Assembly (NCBI GenBank): GCA_050084515.1
Contig: CM114272.1
Coordinates: 40,238,001 to 40,302,000, forward strand
DNA from: Blasia pusilla
Taxonomy: Eukaryota > Marchantiophyta > Marchantiopsida > Blasiales
Direction of reading: 5' to 3'
Length of the DNA: 64,000 nucleotides
The position numbers were made by a program, and so were the translations under genes. Positions 10,161 through 24,800 of the stretch are shown here, piece after piece; within the stretch, counting starts at the first letter, position 1, and each line of letters begins with the position of its first letter. The notes under the pieces are model-generated. The model ran no database searches. It saw nothing but the letters and a program-made list of their open reading frames with translations, and was not told the origin of the DNA.

Positions 10161-11879
10161 TAGTTATGAGACACATACAACACGGGTCCACGCTCCAAGA
10201 TGCATTTGGGAAGCCGAGAGTTGCAATAGCTACAAGAAGCCTCCGCCAAGCCACCTTGATGGATGACTAGTCAAGCGCCGATGCACGGGTCGCAAACAAT
10301 GTTTGGGTTGAGAGCCAGAATAAAGGGCCCAATGGGGAAAATGGCCAAGAGGGGTTTCTTTGGAGAATCCCATGGCCAAAAGTATTCAAGGGGGGGGGGG
10401 AGGGACTCTCCCTCTCTACCGCCTCAAGCACTTGATCGAGGAGCTAACCATGGTGCATGTTTGGCTATGTTTCAAGTTTGAGCTAAGGGATAATTGCACA
10501 GTCCCTCCTCTACGTCACCTAGCTTCATCCTAAAACACTCTCAACCTTGAGCTTTTCAAGAGGAAGACTTCGATTGAATCCCAAAGACTCAACCGGGTGT
10601 GCGTTTGGTAGGTAGCAAAAAAGCCGCCAAGGGCTAATCGGGTCGAGTCTCCTAAGTGCGTATTGTCGTCCTAGGAAGCCTCTTCCCCAAGCCTTCACAA
10701 ATCTCCCCAAGTCGCTCACTTCACTAGGAGCGCATCAGTTTATTCATCAATATACGTCCCTTGGCTCAAACCTATAAACCATCTTTCTTATATCGAGCCT
10801 TTAGAGCATTGCTCTTGCTAGGTCTTTGCTGCAACTCAAGTATTTAGCTTGGTAAGGTGATAACTTACCAAACTTACTCTAACCCCTAAGGTACTTGTAA
10901 GCTTGGTAAGTTGAAAAGTAGAATGAGGAGAAGATTTTCATAATTACACTCCTTTTTTAGTCAAAAATTTCATTTAAAAGTTTTCAAACTAAAAATAATA
11001 AGGAATTCATGATTAGATTAATTTATGACTAAAAATCATTTAGATATTTTTTGCAATCTCCATGAAGGTTCCTTAGTCTCTCTTATGTAAATAATCTTTC
11101 CTCATTAAAAGTTCTAATTTATTTACAGCCTCCATGAACACTCAAATTTTTTTGTCCATTTAGCCTATGCATGAGTCCTCCCCTCGTGTTGAATAATTAA
11201 TTTCTTCCCCTCTCTCAAAGAGATGTAAACTCATTGTTTAAAGATTCATGCAAAAAATCTATAAATATTTTAATTTTCAATTTTATTTTGGAGGGAACTA
11301 TAAATAACATTTTGGGGAAAGATCCTATTTAGAGAATAGTTGAGAAGATTTTTTCTTCAAACTTCAGGCAAACTAAATGAGATTCTTTTTATGGATTATT
11401 TTAAATTTTGGTTGGGAGGAAAATTTAAACTAGATTTTGATTTTTTTTCAAATAAGTGATTTTATTTTCTTAATTGAGAGACCAGGATTGGAAAAGGTAT
11501 AGATAATTTATTTTAAAAAAATCAAGGAAGAAAATTTTTATTTAAAAAATATAAAAATCTCTTGAAATTTATATTCATACAAAAAGCTATCTTTTCAAAA
11601 TTTAAAAAGATTAAATTCTAAAAGTTTATTATGCGTCTAATGACTTGACGTTATTATTCCTATATGGTCGACTAGAATTAGGGTCGACTAGTATATATAC
11701 ATATATTCTTTTTGGACTTCTTCCCACAACTGTTTGTAATTTGTTAACTTGGTCCTTTACAGTCATAATACGTGTCAGTCATATTAGAATAAATACACAT
11801 TGAAAGAGTAGTTGGTGTGGTTGGTTGTCATAGCAATCTAGTTGGGGCGGGATATACTATGCTACAAGTATTTCTATTT
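10161..11879. other. AT-rich intergenic DNA, nothing recognised
   Basis: No coding, tRNA or transposon signature is seen. From 10900 to 11650 the sequence is strongly AT-rich with many A and T runs. Confidence 0.65.
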
Positions 11880-12889
11880 CTATTCTGGTGCAGTAGGGTA
11901 TGATACGACGGGTCGAGATTGAGTATGTGGTCGGTGGTTTTGGAAGCCGCGGACGAACCTTTTCAAGGGAAAAGGGATATATGTGCGCTGAGCGGACGGC
12001 CGAGGGACGGTTGTCGTTGGTGGGATCTGTCCGGGCCGCCCGGCGAGGGTCTTAGTGGTCGGTGGGCTAGAGTATGGCAAGGCGTCCTTGAAAAGTGTTG
12101 TCCAGGAAGGACCAGAGCTGCACAGCGAGCAGATCGGTCGATCCCCTTCGCTTGCCTTCCCTTTACTATACACGCGGGAGATCCACATGTGGGTCCCAGT
12201 CCCGTTCAACCTCTTGCGAACGGAAGCTAAATAACGCGGCATGGGAGTGCCTCAGGTGTCTGGACTCGTCCGTCCCGCCCCTCAACACGAGGCTATGTAG
12301 GGTCAGGACCCCACTACTCCCTGGAAGAGAAGGGTCGCTCGCCCGCGCTTCAGATCCATCCTGGTTGTCTTACTCGCGTGTCCTCCATATCAGTTTCTTT
12401 CCCCCCTCTTACCTGCCTGCTCTTGGGCCGAGCCATCCCAAATTTTGACTGCAGCGATGGTCGCTGGCGCCGCGCCCGGGGCGGCTGGGTGGTGGATTGC
12501 TTGATGATAATTTCGTCAGACAGATGCTGATATTAGTTCATGAACTTCAGAAAAAAACCGGCTGGTGAAGAGGTGACAGATGAGAAGAAGAAAGCAAGGA
12601 GAGGGAGGGAGAGCGAAACAATGGTGTCTCATTTTCCTGTCCTGCTCTATCGTCCGACGAAGATAGAGAGGTAATAGAGTTCTGCAAGGTGCCGCGGCCA
12701 AGCGCTTCATCACGGAGAAGAGAGGAAGATTAGCCGTCGGTAGGGAGGGACGGATGTGCTCTCGGATTAATAGTCGTCGACAAAATCCAAAACAGGACTG
12801 TTGATTGAGTGAGGAGTTGGAAATTCCCAATACGGCAGGGTAGGTGGAGGAGGTGAAGGTGGAAGAGGACGAAGACGACGACGAAAAGA
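11880..12889 (+). other. GC-richer region upstream of the PRT6-type gene
   Basis: Composition changes sharply from AT-rich to GC-rich near 11.85 kb. About 12.5-12.89 kb precedes the first recognised coding exon and probably holds the 5' UTR, and possibly an upstream exon. Two overlapping frames (11919-12230 and 12095-12448) are open but unrecognised. No clear TATA box stands out, although AT-rich TATATATACATATA lies at about 11692. Confidence 0.4.
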
Positions 12890-15800
12890 ATGGAGCAGCC
12901 GAGATGGCAGACGATGGAGGCAGTGAAGAGGGGACTCATCGACATTGAATATAGTATGAGCGGAGGGGATTATTTTGCGTCCTATCTGGCTCAATTGCAA
13001 GCCAACGGGCAGGCACAATGCACGACTGTGTGGACGAAAACTACGATCGCCTATCGATGCCGTACATGTCAAGTGAATGATTCGAGGTGGACCTTTTCAC
13101 GCCCTCGTTTGATAGAGAGAGAATGAAGAGATAAGGGAGAACGTATCTAATCTGGGGGACAATTCCACCTTGATTTGTCTACATATAATTCGAGTTTGCG
13201 TCGTAGTTAGAGCCACATTCCGAGGAGTTCAAATCTGCAAGTTCCACTGCCGGTCTTTGCGGAGCGGAAGAAGTCACTGGAAGACTTAATTACACTTTGA
13301 GAGTTTGTATTTGAAGCCGAGTATTGGAAGAGTTTTTTTTGGCAATGCAGTGGACTTGTCCCTTCAACTTTTAACCTCCTAGGTATGATTCGGTCAGTCG
13401 GTACAGATGGCCAAAAGTCTGATCACCAGGTATTGTAAGCCTCTGTGTGGCATATCTCTGATCCACTTAAAGTGAATGTAATGCCATACGACACTGTATT
13501 CTTACCTGGCCACAATTGGCTTTCGGATTTCAGACGCTAACTTCTGTGTCTGGATGTTATGTCAAGTAACCCAAGGTGCCACGGTTTCTTCCTCTCACAG
13601 CAAGCTAGATTGACAAGTAGTATTGTGAAACTCTCATCAGGAAGCTGTATTTAATGTACTTTGTCTCATCACTTTCATTTGGTTCCATTGCTTGAGCTAA
13701 AGCTAAGTTATTGGTTTATTCTCTGTTTTCTCTCGCCTGTGCATTCCTTGGGGCTGTTTTTGACTGTCTTGAGAGTATTTTGGAAGAGGGCTTGAAGAGT
13801 GTGCAAAAGGAGTTTCTAGTTTCGTACAATTTCACTGAAGTTTTTTCTTGTAGAACTAATTCTAGTTGGACATTTTACCAGCTAATTTCGGAAATTTCTG
13901 TCAGATAACCTTTCGGATTTGCAATCAGTCAGTCACATCAGTGTTCTGAATTCTAGACCATAAAATGCAGGCATCTCATTTTCTTTCCGAATTCTAGAGT
14001 ATCCCCCCTTAATTGAAGAGAACCTCTGATAAGTTATCTTTTCAGATAACTTATTACACATTTAGCCATTGCATCATCTTTCTTAGTCTAACTTTGTTTT
14101 GAACTTTCTCCATGTGACAAATAATCGCAAATGTTCTCATGTCTGGCTGGCACAGGTGTCCATACCATGATGCCTGGGTCATGGTAGACGTCAGAGTGTC
14201 ATGACTCTGCCAGTGGTCTTCAAGCTAGCATCTTATTGTGAAGGGGTACATTAATGATCTTGCGATGTGTACCGTGTGTTGCACGTCATGATATTTTTCC
14301 ACTTCCTATGTTATCCGTACTTTTTATCCTGAAACTTGCTCTTAGTCTTCCTCCAGTTCCAAAGATAAGCCCAAAGATAAGCTCCCCCCTGCTTCATTTT
14401 GGAGAACATCTGTTCCACATTTGCCTGGTCTCCAGTCGATGGTCTAAATCTGTGTCCTACTTATGATTAATTGCAGCATTGTAACTCTTTTTATAAGTAC
14501 TGTTTTGACGTTCAGAAGGGCTTTTTCCGCTTTCCAATAAAAATTCTGTAGCATTCCCTCTGTTGTTTTTCTCGTCATTTTCCTTCTATATCATACCTGA
14601 AATTGTGCCTGGGCCAGGAGTCTTCTCAACTGACTATGATAAACTTGAGAGCTAACTTCCAGAGTCTTCAGTTTACACAAAAAGGGGAGTATGCCTGGTG
14701 CATGGTTTGATGATGATTGTTGAGTCCTCGATTTCTACATTAGTAAAAAATTTCTTGGTAAAAGCAATCACTTAACCACTTATCCACAAATGGATCTAAG
14801 CCAATAATTATGATTCAAAGATGCCAGCTCTTCTGCATTTCTATTGTATGAAGCAAAGCTCTGATGGTGTCTATGTATTATTTTCGAGTATGTTTTCATT
14901 GGGTTCGTGGTGCATAGGCTTGGATTGGCTATCATCATGTCATGTACAAGGGATCATTGCCTTCCTCTCAGAGTCCTGTGTTTCCCTCATCCACTCCTTT
15001 CCAGTTGTAGTTTGTAATAATGGTAAATGGTTAATAAATCAGGCGTGTGGGACCCAAAGGGTCAAAAGTCTAAAATCATGTAACAAAATAGTTGTCCAAC
15101 AAAGAAAGCTTATGGATCTACGTGTGATTGCTCCAGACTACTAGAAAACCGAATCTGACCAACTGGCCTTTGGTCTTGAATGAAGCGTGACCCTTGATGA
15201 GTTTCGTTTTGTGCTCTATCCCTTAGTTTCAAATTTTCTCTCTTGTTCTTGAACAAAGATGGTAAGGGTAAGTCAATTGGAATGCGCTTGTGTCTAGTCA
15301 CTTGATGATATGAAGGGATGACCGCCTTGTTTTATTTGATGTATGCAGTGCCATTTGTGTAAGCTGCTTCCAGAAAGGAGATCATCAAGACCATGACTAT
15401 GGTATGTCCTAGAAGGTTGTAGAATTATGCAGTAGTTGTGAAACAAACTTCGATCAAGAAAGAAAAATGCTTGCCCATACGCTGTCTTGAGCTCCACTCT
15501 CTGTGGAAATAATCAGCCCTGCCTGGCACAAAATATATGAAGCACCTGAGTTTATGGATATGAATGAATTGCTAGAATCACAGTATTTATCATTCCAGTG
15601 GAGTTACATTTTAGTACTGACTTTTAAAATTTCATTGTCAATCTCAAAATTAGGGCCTCATTGCCTATCCCTTGGGAATGCATCTTGTTGTTGCTGGGTT
15701 TGGGCTCCTCAGCAGTCATTCCATTTTTTTCATATTTTTGTTGGGTGACTTGTCTACCATTTGATGCAGTCATGTATCATAGCGATTCAGGAGGCTGCTG

Positions 15801-18800
15801 TGATTGTGGTGACATAGCTGCATGGAAAGAAGAAGGGTACGTTCTAAATTGGTTGGTCTAAAATCAACTTGAGCTATTTATTGAGTATGTACAGCATATT
15901 CTTGTTCTGATTTGGGTGGCTTAAGTAGTTGTACAGGGATTATAAAATGCTCAGATTGACTCAGCCAAAAGATTGCACTGTCTTGAGCTTGACCCTTGGA
16001 TTGATTAGTTACTCAAGTTCTGGTGCTATCTCCCTCTCACGAGAAATATTATACAGCATGACTTGTACTGATGAATTCTTGTGGTTCTTGATCAGATTCT
16101 GTAATGCACATCGCAGCTCCCCTTTACACAAAGAGCCCACCATACCCTCTCATCTCAATGAGGTTACTTGCCAAGCTGGTGCGTCTCTTACTTTTTCTAG
16201 AGTTTGTTGTCTGTACCGCACAGATTGTAATTCACATTGTTGCTGATATAAAATTAACGACCACGTTGTTGTCTGTTGCAGTTGAATTTGCCTTGAAGGA
16301 GCTGTGTATCTGGGTGGAGATGATCATGAATGCAAAAATACTAGACAGACCACCTCCAAATTTTGGTCTTGAAGTTGCGATGGCTGAGACTTATGTAAAT
16401 TGGTTGCAAAAGGTGAAGAGCTAAACCATGAATGAGTAAATCCAAGTGACTAGATTGTTATTTTCAATCACTGACGATGTTGATCTTCTCTCATGTTGCA
16501 GATTTGCTCAGTTTCAGCACTTCGCAATGTGGTGTGCGAAGAGATAACACATGTAAAGCCTGCGAAGGACCTTGTGGTACAAAATGCTGTAAGGTTCAGT
16601 AAGCTCCTGAAAAAATTGCTTTCATGCAGTTTCCTACATCAGGGTGCTGTTTCAGATGGAATAGCACTTCCTAGTTAAGAAGCCACATATTCTTGTGTCA
16701 GATATGGCATCGATGAAGGATGTGTAGGTTGGGACTCTGATGGGAGGAGTTTAGATTTGTATTCTGAAAGAATCAATAACCATTTATTTTGTCCATGGGC
16801 ACCCAAGAGCGCCATGGGACTTAGAGGCAGCATAGAAGTTCATGACTTCAACATGATGTTCCTTCCAAGGATATGTCCATTTTCCATATTTCTGTTTCCC
16901 TTAAGTGACCTCCACTTTTGGATTGAATGATTAGAGTAGTAACTCTGGTGTCTAATCTGAGCGCAACTGTGTGCAATTTGACAGAGAGCTTACAATAGAT
17001 CCTATTTGGAAAATCTATTGAGCACATATGGAAAAATGCCAGATGGGCTCATGGAAGCAGTGAGATTCTTGGACTTTACACTTTGTTCCATAATGCACGT
17101 TGTATGTATGATGCTTGGAATTTCTTTGTTTAGACGAAGAAGCAGCATTTCACAAATGGCATGTGCATAATTCAAATATCATCTCTTGAATCAGCTTCCT
17201 GAATGCATGTTGTGTGTATGATGCTAGTAATTTTTTTGTTTTAGATAAAGAGGCAGCATTTGAGAAATGGTATATCCAAAACTCAAATCTCATTTCTTGA
17301 ATCAGCTTTCTTAATGCGAGTTTGTTTGTGCTAAGCACTGTGGGTTCCATGAGGTGTCTGATGTTTTATACTTATTACTGTCAACTCTTTTACTGCATAG
17401 ACTGTGAGAGTCATCTTTTTATGAGGAGAGAAGGGTATGTAGGATCCAAGTACTCAGGATTGTGAGGTGTCTGTATGTAGCCTTGTTGTAGCACCCTCGG
17501 AGATTTTTCAAGCTGCTGTGTATACTGTACTAACACTTTAAATAGTTTAGCCAAGATCTGAAGGGTTTTTCAATGGAGGAAATGATAAGCTGTAAACTCA
17601 TGAGTTTGGTGATTCACTTTGCTTGCAGGAAACAACATTTTTTCTTCAAATGCTTTATGACCAACAATTTAAAGACACTTTTTCTCGGGCACTGATGAGA
17701 TATTATGCGGCATTCATAGAGCCCGCTGTTTTGTCTCCAGAACTGCTGTCACAATACAAAGCTCTTGACCAGAGTCTAGACAGAGGTCTGGAGAAAAGCC
17801 TGGTGGAAATTTTGCTCCATTAGTACCGTTGGCTTTTAACTTTGTTTAAAGCACTTTGTTCTGGTACTTTACCATCCTTTCAAGTGCACCGATGCTCTTA
17901 TTTCCTTTCAAATGTCAGGACTTTTATTGCACACCAGACAAGGAGATTTGACATGCTTTACATGCATTGCAGTCATGGTGCAGCTATTTAATGTACCAGA
18001 GATTACACTAAATCTAATTCAGACGGACCGTCTTCTTGAATGTTTCACGTCTGTGTTGGGCTCCGTTCTCAGTCATTGTGCCAACAGGTAAAAGTTCAAC
18101 TGTATCTCAAGTTTTATGCTATTATAGGGTTTTCAAGGCTTCCAAATTATGTGCATGTTTCTGATGTTGATGTACTGCTTTTTTGCCTTCCTGTCTCAAA
18201 CCTCTCAGATCAGATGGTACCGTTGACGTGGATCATCCTGCAATTAAAGGGAAGGTTGGTACAAATTAACCATAATTTTACTTACATGCTACCCTTATGT
18301 GTCAGCTTACGCTATGAGTATGCACTGGTATTCTTGGACATGTTAGGTCTGTTGGAAAAAGAATAGTCAGACAACATGGTCTACTATTTAAGAACTACCA
18401 TGAATGTTTTGGCCATAAACAGCTCTTAATAGTACAAACGGATGAAAACCAAAGCCTTTGTTTGGAATGGTCTTCAAAAAAAATGTGCGAAGCACAGGGA
18501 AGAGGGCCTAGAAAGCCACTTATGTAGTTGAGCCAAGCAATCCCCCATCTGTCTGTCTGATTGGTTAGGTTTACTTTGTCAAATTCTTAATAAGCTGTTT
18601 AGGGAATAAACACAATGTAGAGATGTAATGAGAGGTTTACCAGCCTTACTTCAGATTACCAACCATCTTGTACATTTTTTTTTGGTTCACTTTGGTAAGG
18701 CTTGAAAGCCCTGGGAGAAGTTTTAACTTTTATGTGGTCTCCTCCTTGGCTCTGGCCTTAACATGCTTAATACATTCTTGGATATATCCCCCACGATATG

Positions 18801-21800
18801 CAACTTCTTGCAAAATGTGCACAGTTGTCACTTCCCCAGTGAGGCACATCCTCAAATTCAGATTTGATTGATTTTTTGCTTGTGATGGCAAGGGTTGTGT
18901 GGCAGGTTTATGGGCGACCTCAAGGGGACCTGAAATTGATAGTTGCACATGAACCTGTCGCCCTCCACGTTCTAAAGGATAGACATGATATTTTCCCAAC
19001 CATCCTTTCTATTGTGTCACTACTACAGGTGTGTAGGACTAATATTATTTTATTTCATTTAACTTTTTCATTATGGTGGTTGTTCGATCTGCCTTGGTCT
19101 CCTGGAGAACATACCTGTAGTTTTGACTGGTTGAAGTGTCTGCACTCACGCGAAAGGACACTTGTAGTTGACCCTACTAGTACATGTGGATTCAATTTGG
19201 TTAATCTGTTTTCTGGACCTCTGCGCCTAATTTCTCCTACTGGTATGAAGAAGAGCTTGATTCTTTTCTCCTTTCAAATTGAAGAAATTGTTGTGAGATC
19301 ATTTTCCTGGGTGCAGTTCTTCCTGATGCCAAGATGTATGTATGGATTTTGCAGTGGATGAATCCATATGCCCGATCTCAAACAGTTGATTTTGTTGAGC
19401 AGGTGTCCTGGCAACAGGCTATTACTCTTGAGGTTGGTGAACTTCCCCTTATGAAATGTATAGAAGGCTTCTTCAACTCTTTTATAGCTGCTGTAATAAC
19501 ATAAGTATTTGTAGGATAGATAAAGAAATGCATTTGAGTAGGCTGGGAAGCTGTTCGATTTACTGTTTAGTCCAGAGTTTCATATTATAATGTCTGGAGC
19601 TGAATAGCTGAAGGACTGCATGTGCTTGACAGGATGAGACAAGATATACCATATGTTCAAGCTCTGAAATAATAATTCTTGTTGCTGTATGCATCTTATC
19701 TGGCAAAGTGGCGTTTTCTATACAGATGCACACTATGACCATACCATTTGGGCTGATAGGACGATGCTTCTCAGCCTTTCCAGGGAATGAGGATGCTGTC
19801 AAAAGTGCCCTCATATCTGCTGCTTGCGCAGCAATGAATTCGTTGCGTGAGTTCCTGAAGAAGGTGTGTAAGCTTTCATGTGAAAGAGATCTGGGTTTAA
19901 TTCAACTTGTCCTGTACTTCTCACCCACAGGTTGTTTGATTCAGTAGTTATCAGCTGGGTTCCAGTATCATATCTATGGTGGGTCAAGTAACTGCTGGTG
20001 AGCATTACCTTCAGACAGCATTTAGCAAATCTGTGCTGTACTGCGTTTTCTATCGGGTGTTCTTAAATCCATTTTGTGTCACTTCAAGGTTCATCTTCTG
20101 TATTAGACATTATGCATTCAGCCAAAAAAATTTGATGGCTTACATATCGTTATTATTGTGAATCCATCTAATCTCATATCCACTCTCTATGTCCACTGTA
20201 CAACTCTCACATCTCTCACATCCAATAGACAGCTTGCAAAATTAAGTCCCAGGGCCCTCCGGGATACCCATGGACAATAAATCTATTCATTCATTTCTCT
20301 TTTCTTACCCCTTCTTTTGCTCCTATATACAACTTTCTGCTTCTTCCAATCCCCGCATTCATTTACTCAATTCTCATCTTACAAATTTGTTTTCTTCCCT
20401 GATGTTGTAGATTGTTGTTTCTCCCTGTTTTTATCTGGCTTTGGCAGTGACTGACGTAATCACTTGGATGGGGCCTTCTTTTCGGTTGTTGGCTGCATCT
20501 GTCCAGTAAGGTTATTGCTTTATATATGTCAACCTCTGTCTGCGTTCCAAGGGCATCTATTCTTGTTAAGTTTTTCCGTTCATGTTCTCTGCTGCTGCTT
20601 CTTCTGTATCTATCCTCTCCACCTTCGCTTTTTGATTGCCAATAGCATGGCCCAGTATTTCAGTCTCCTCTAGAACTTTTGGAGAAACTTGGGATGCTGG
20701 AAATTCTTCTCAACATGTCCCTTCAAACAGTCAATTACTGTCCACCTTCTACAAGGGTTGGAATACTGGCATTTGAACTAGCAGTCACTTGTTTTTCTCT
20801 TGTTTTCAGGTTCCCCATCATTGACTGGTATTTGGACGAGTCTTGAAGTATGTTGGTGGTTATCGCTGGTGTTGTATGAGGTTCTTGACATGACAGTATT
20901 TAGGGGTGATAGACTTTGCAGGGCATGAGTGTAGGAGACTAATCATTCTGTGCCTTGATGGGCGTGTTGATGCCTGTAGGTCAAAACATCCCAGGACTCT
21001 GAAGATCTAGTGTCCCTCCATATTCCTCTTCACAGAACCTTCTCTGCAATCATAAGTAAACTTGTCCTGATGCCATGGGAGGGGAACCAAGACGGTTTCC
21101 TTCATAACTTGCACCCAGCTCCCACAGAAACTGAGGTAAGATATTCGCAAGCTGCGTTGATACTGGCAGCAGATTGTTGTATTCAATTGTCACAAGTGAG
21201 TCACAAGGAATTCACTGGGACTACGTTCATAACATTTCAATAATTGAAGGGACTGAATGGAAATTTATGCTTGAATATTGGGTAATATGTGAAAATTGTT
21301 CACAACATAGTCCTCATGATGCTCGCAGGAAAAGAATCCGCCAGTTGCAAGGCATAGGCTTTATTTTAATGAGTTCACTGATCTTGGTGAATGATTTTGG
21401 ATATTACTTCTCTAATTTTTTTAGCATGAAGCTTGTTTTACACATCTGACTATGGCAAGAGTTTATGTGAACAGGTATTAGATTTAATGGATCATCCTCT
21501 CAGAGTTACTGCGTGGATGGCACAGGTTTGTCCAGTCTGTCTTATCTAAAAGAACAAGTTTGTTCTACAGACTCTATTGTTGTTTGATTGACTTAGATTT
21601 GTCCTAAATCAGTGAACAGCGATGCTGTTTCTTGCATAGACTCAAGGGACAAATCAGAACCTTCGAGCTCAAACATGTGCTCTTGCATCTGTGCATGCAG
21701 ATTCGTGCTCATATGTGGAAAGCAAGCTCTGATGATTTTTCTCGCTTGGACCTTATCTACCGTGGGAGCATTTGGCATGATCAGTGAGTGATCCAATTTC

Positions 21801-24800
21801 TTCTGTGCATGAACTCTGTTCATGTTAGTGTTGACCCTCTCAATTTGTTGGTAGCTATCTTGATTAACTGAATTATCTGCTGACAAGCTGTCATACATTA
21901 CTTTATTTGGTAGTATTTAATGAGCTTTGTAACAACATTCAGAGGACTCTAGACTGAGCCATAGAGGCAGAGTAATGGTAAGCAGGGCGATAGAACAGCA
22001 TGCATTTCTAAGGAATGTGATCTGCAGCATGGAGCGGATCAGAGTGCCTTTCTAAATACCCAGGGCCTCTGAATCGTGCCCCTCCTAGAACAGAAACGTG
22101 TCCTACCTAAAGCCAATGCAATTCACGTCTAGGAGTGCTGAGTCACTAACAAGCGATGTCTGTTCACGGACACATCTGACACATGCTGTGAGTCACCATA
22201 ATGACCTGTCCTATTAGACCTTGTGGTGGCTAGCTGTGTGTCAATAAAAGGTCACTGATAATCAGCTACGTGCTGACATCTAACAAGCTTGTCTTTTCTT
22301 TGCAATTGAGCGACGTGCTAAAATCAAAATATTTGGTACAGATCAATGGACATGGATATCTTGATGCTGCAATTCTGCTCAGTGGCTGGAGTGAACATGG
22401 AGGAGTCGGTGATTGTAAAGATGGCTGAGAAATTTGATGTAAGTTCTCCCAGGAGGTGATTTTTAGTTGTAGGCCTTGACCTCCATAAAGTTCATGAATG
22501 AAGGAAGTTGAACTAGGGGGGTGTGGGGTGTGGCTTAGAAGCAAGTTAACCAAATCATGGTCAGGGATTGGATCTGTAAATGGGCTTGCATCTCCACTTT
22601 GTTTATCCAGAATGCTATCAGAGGAAGAAGAAATAAGGAATTGGGAATTTTCACTGGCAGTGAAAATACCAACAGAAGTTCCTTCCAAGAAAGAAGCTCG
22701 CTGCAAATGGGCTGTCTTTGTATGCCAATCTATGCAGAAAGTTAAGGATCATGTAGAAGTACTGTAAGATAATTATTTCATTTGGACCATCTCTATATTA
22801 ATACTATTGTGTCTCTGGCAGGGGGTTATATCTGTATCTTTAGTGCATTTGCATTCAACTCCATATTCTCATGTCATGTTCTATGGTTGGTCGGTTTTGG
22901 CAGCTTCTTGACATGGTTACCATCCCAGTAAGTACGAAAATGGAGAAGGAGTTGACTCTGTCAAAGATTTCAATGCTCCAAGACTTCCTGCGCCTTATAT
23001 TACTGGTAATCTTCAGTTTAGTTAATGTCTGATTGTCTGAAAGATTCACCAAGGAGTTTGAGATAGGGATACAGTCTAAATGCTTATTATACCTTCATTT
23101 TCAAGCAAGTTGTTTTAGCTTAGCTAATTATCATTTCCAGCCCCATGACTTCACTTTACCTACATGTTACCTGGAACATGTGATGAAGTCGTCATTCTGT
23201 GCACAAGCAGCAGGACTCTGCGTGTAATGGTACTATGTACTGGGATATATTACTTCAATCAACACATATGATAAACTTATGGAAGTACTAGAAAGAGCGC
23301 AATATGTATGAGGGTATGTGAGATCATTTTCTTGGGTACTGTGATGTGTTATCATCACGGTGTTTCTAACTTAAATTTCCATGCCCAGATTGTTCGCGAG
23401 CACAGGAATACAGGGATGTCTGAGGTAAGAGTGTTCACCGTAATCCTCAGGGTTGTTGTTAAGGAAAGCCTTTATAGTGTCACTTTGGTCATTCGGTCGT
23501 AGGTCTGCTCTATGCTGCAATTCCTGAAATAGACTTTCCTGTTTTTGCACAGGTAGAAAGTTTAAGATATGACGTGATCCAATGGCTGTGTGTCCGAGAT
23601 CAAACATATTCACAGGTATGATGCCTTCTTCCCTTACAGCAAACGAAGGTTGAGGTCTGCAACTTAGAACAGATTTGAATGACTGGACATACTGTTTGAG
23701 AATGGAGATAAAGGTGTAGTGCTCTGAGACATGACATCTCAAAATACCAGGCATCTGCCTTCTGATGAAAATGGGTGAGAGATATCAGACCAGAACATTG
23801 GTAAGAATGAATGAATGAATAGATTTATTGTCCATGGGGACCCCATGGGGCCCTGGGACTTAGGATTGCTAGAAATTATAGCAGTTTGAAAACACAAGCA
23901 ACAGCAAGGTCCAAGAGGTCCTTTGTGCCAGGTGATTTTCCCTAGTCTTCAAACACAAATGTAGGGACTTCGCAATCCGAGTCTGATTCTTCATAGCCAT
24001 GAATTCAGAGACCTTGAGGACCGCTGGAGCAAATAGATCTGGAAAGTAAAGTCTAATGTGATTGTCAAAGGGGCAGTGGAAAAGGTAATGATGTTCATCA
24101 TCGAGGAGCCTTGAGTTGCAAATTTTCTAATGGTTCAAGGGGATTGCCCCCGTCCTAAACTTGAACTTAATCCGGGTTCGCAAGCAGGGGGTCCCCCACA
24201 AATAGTTCTTCAGTTCTGTCTGTTCTGGATATACCGTCAAGAGAGAGAGGTCAAATGTTTCATGGCTTCTTCCATGCTGTTCTGGTGTGAGCGTTTGCCC
24301 ATTGCTTTGGTTATGGTATCCACAAATGTTTTCTCATCTTCCTCCCACAGTTCAGGCCCTGCTGTGAGCTTGGTTGCTCGCACAATCTCTTGAATCTTTT
24401 TTGTCCAAGATTTGGCCTGCTTTATGTGTCTTCTTTGGGTCCAAGTTTTCCCCATCACCTCTTTCTTTGGATCATTGCAAGGAATCTTTCTTTGGAGTAT
24501 TGCAAGGAAGATCTGGATCCATTTACAGAAGAGTGAGTTGCTCCCGTAATGGATCTTAGAGAAACGTCTGGGTCTCTTCCAACAACCTGTGGATAGTTGG
24601 GGAACGATCTGCCTCTCTACGAACCCATTCTCTAAATGGTTCACACTGCTATAGATAATAATGAACTAGTCATTACAAACCACCGTCTTGTCTCTTTAGG
24701 GCCTTTACATCGTTTTTGTCCCTGGCCTTGCTCAATTTCTGCACTTCCACCCAAAACATTTTCTGATTCTCAGTCAAATTCTCATTGATGGATGAGTAAG

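Noticed and set aside
12095-12448. Small + gene upstream of the PRT6-type gene
   Set aside because: It is open only because of the GC-rich composition. Its frame overlaps another open frame, and there is no motif or supporting signal.
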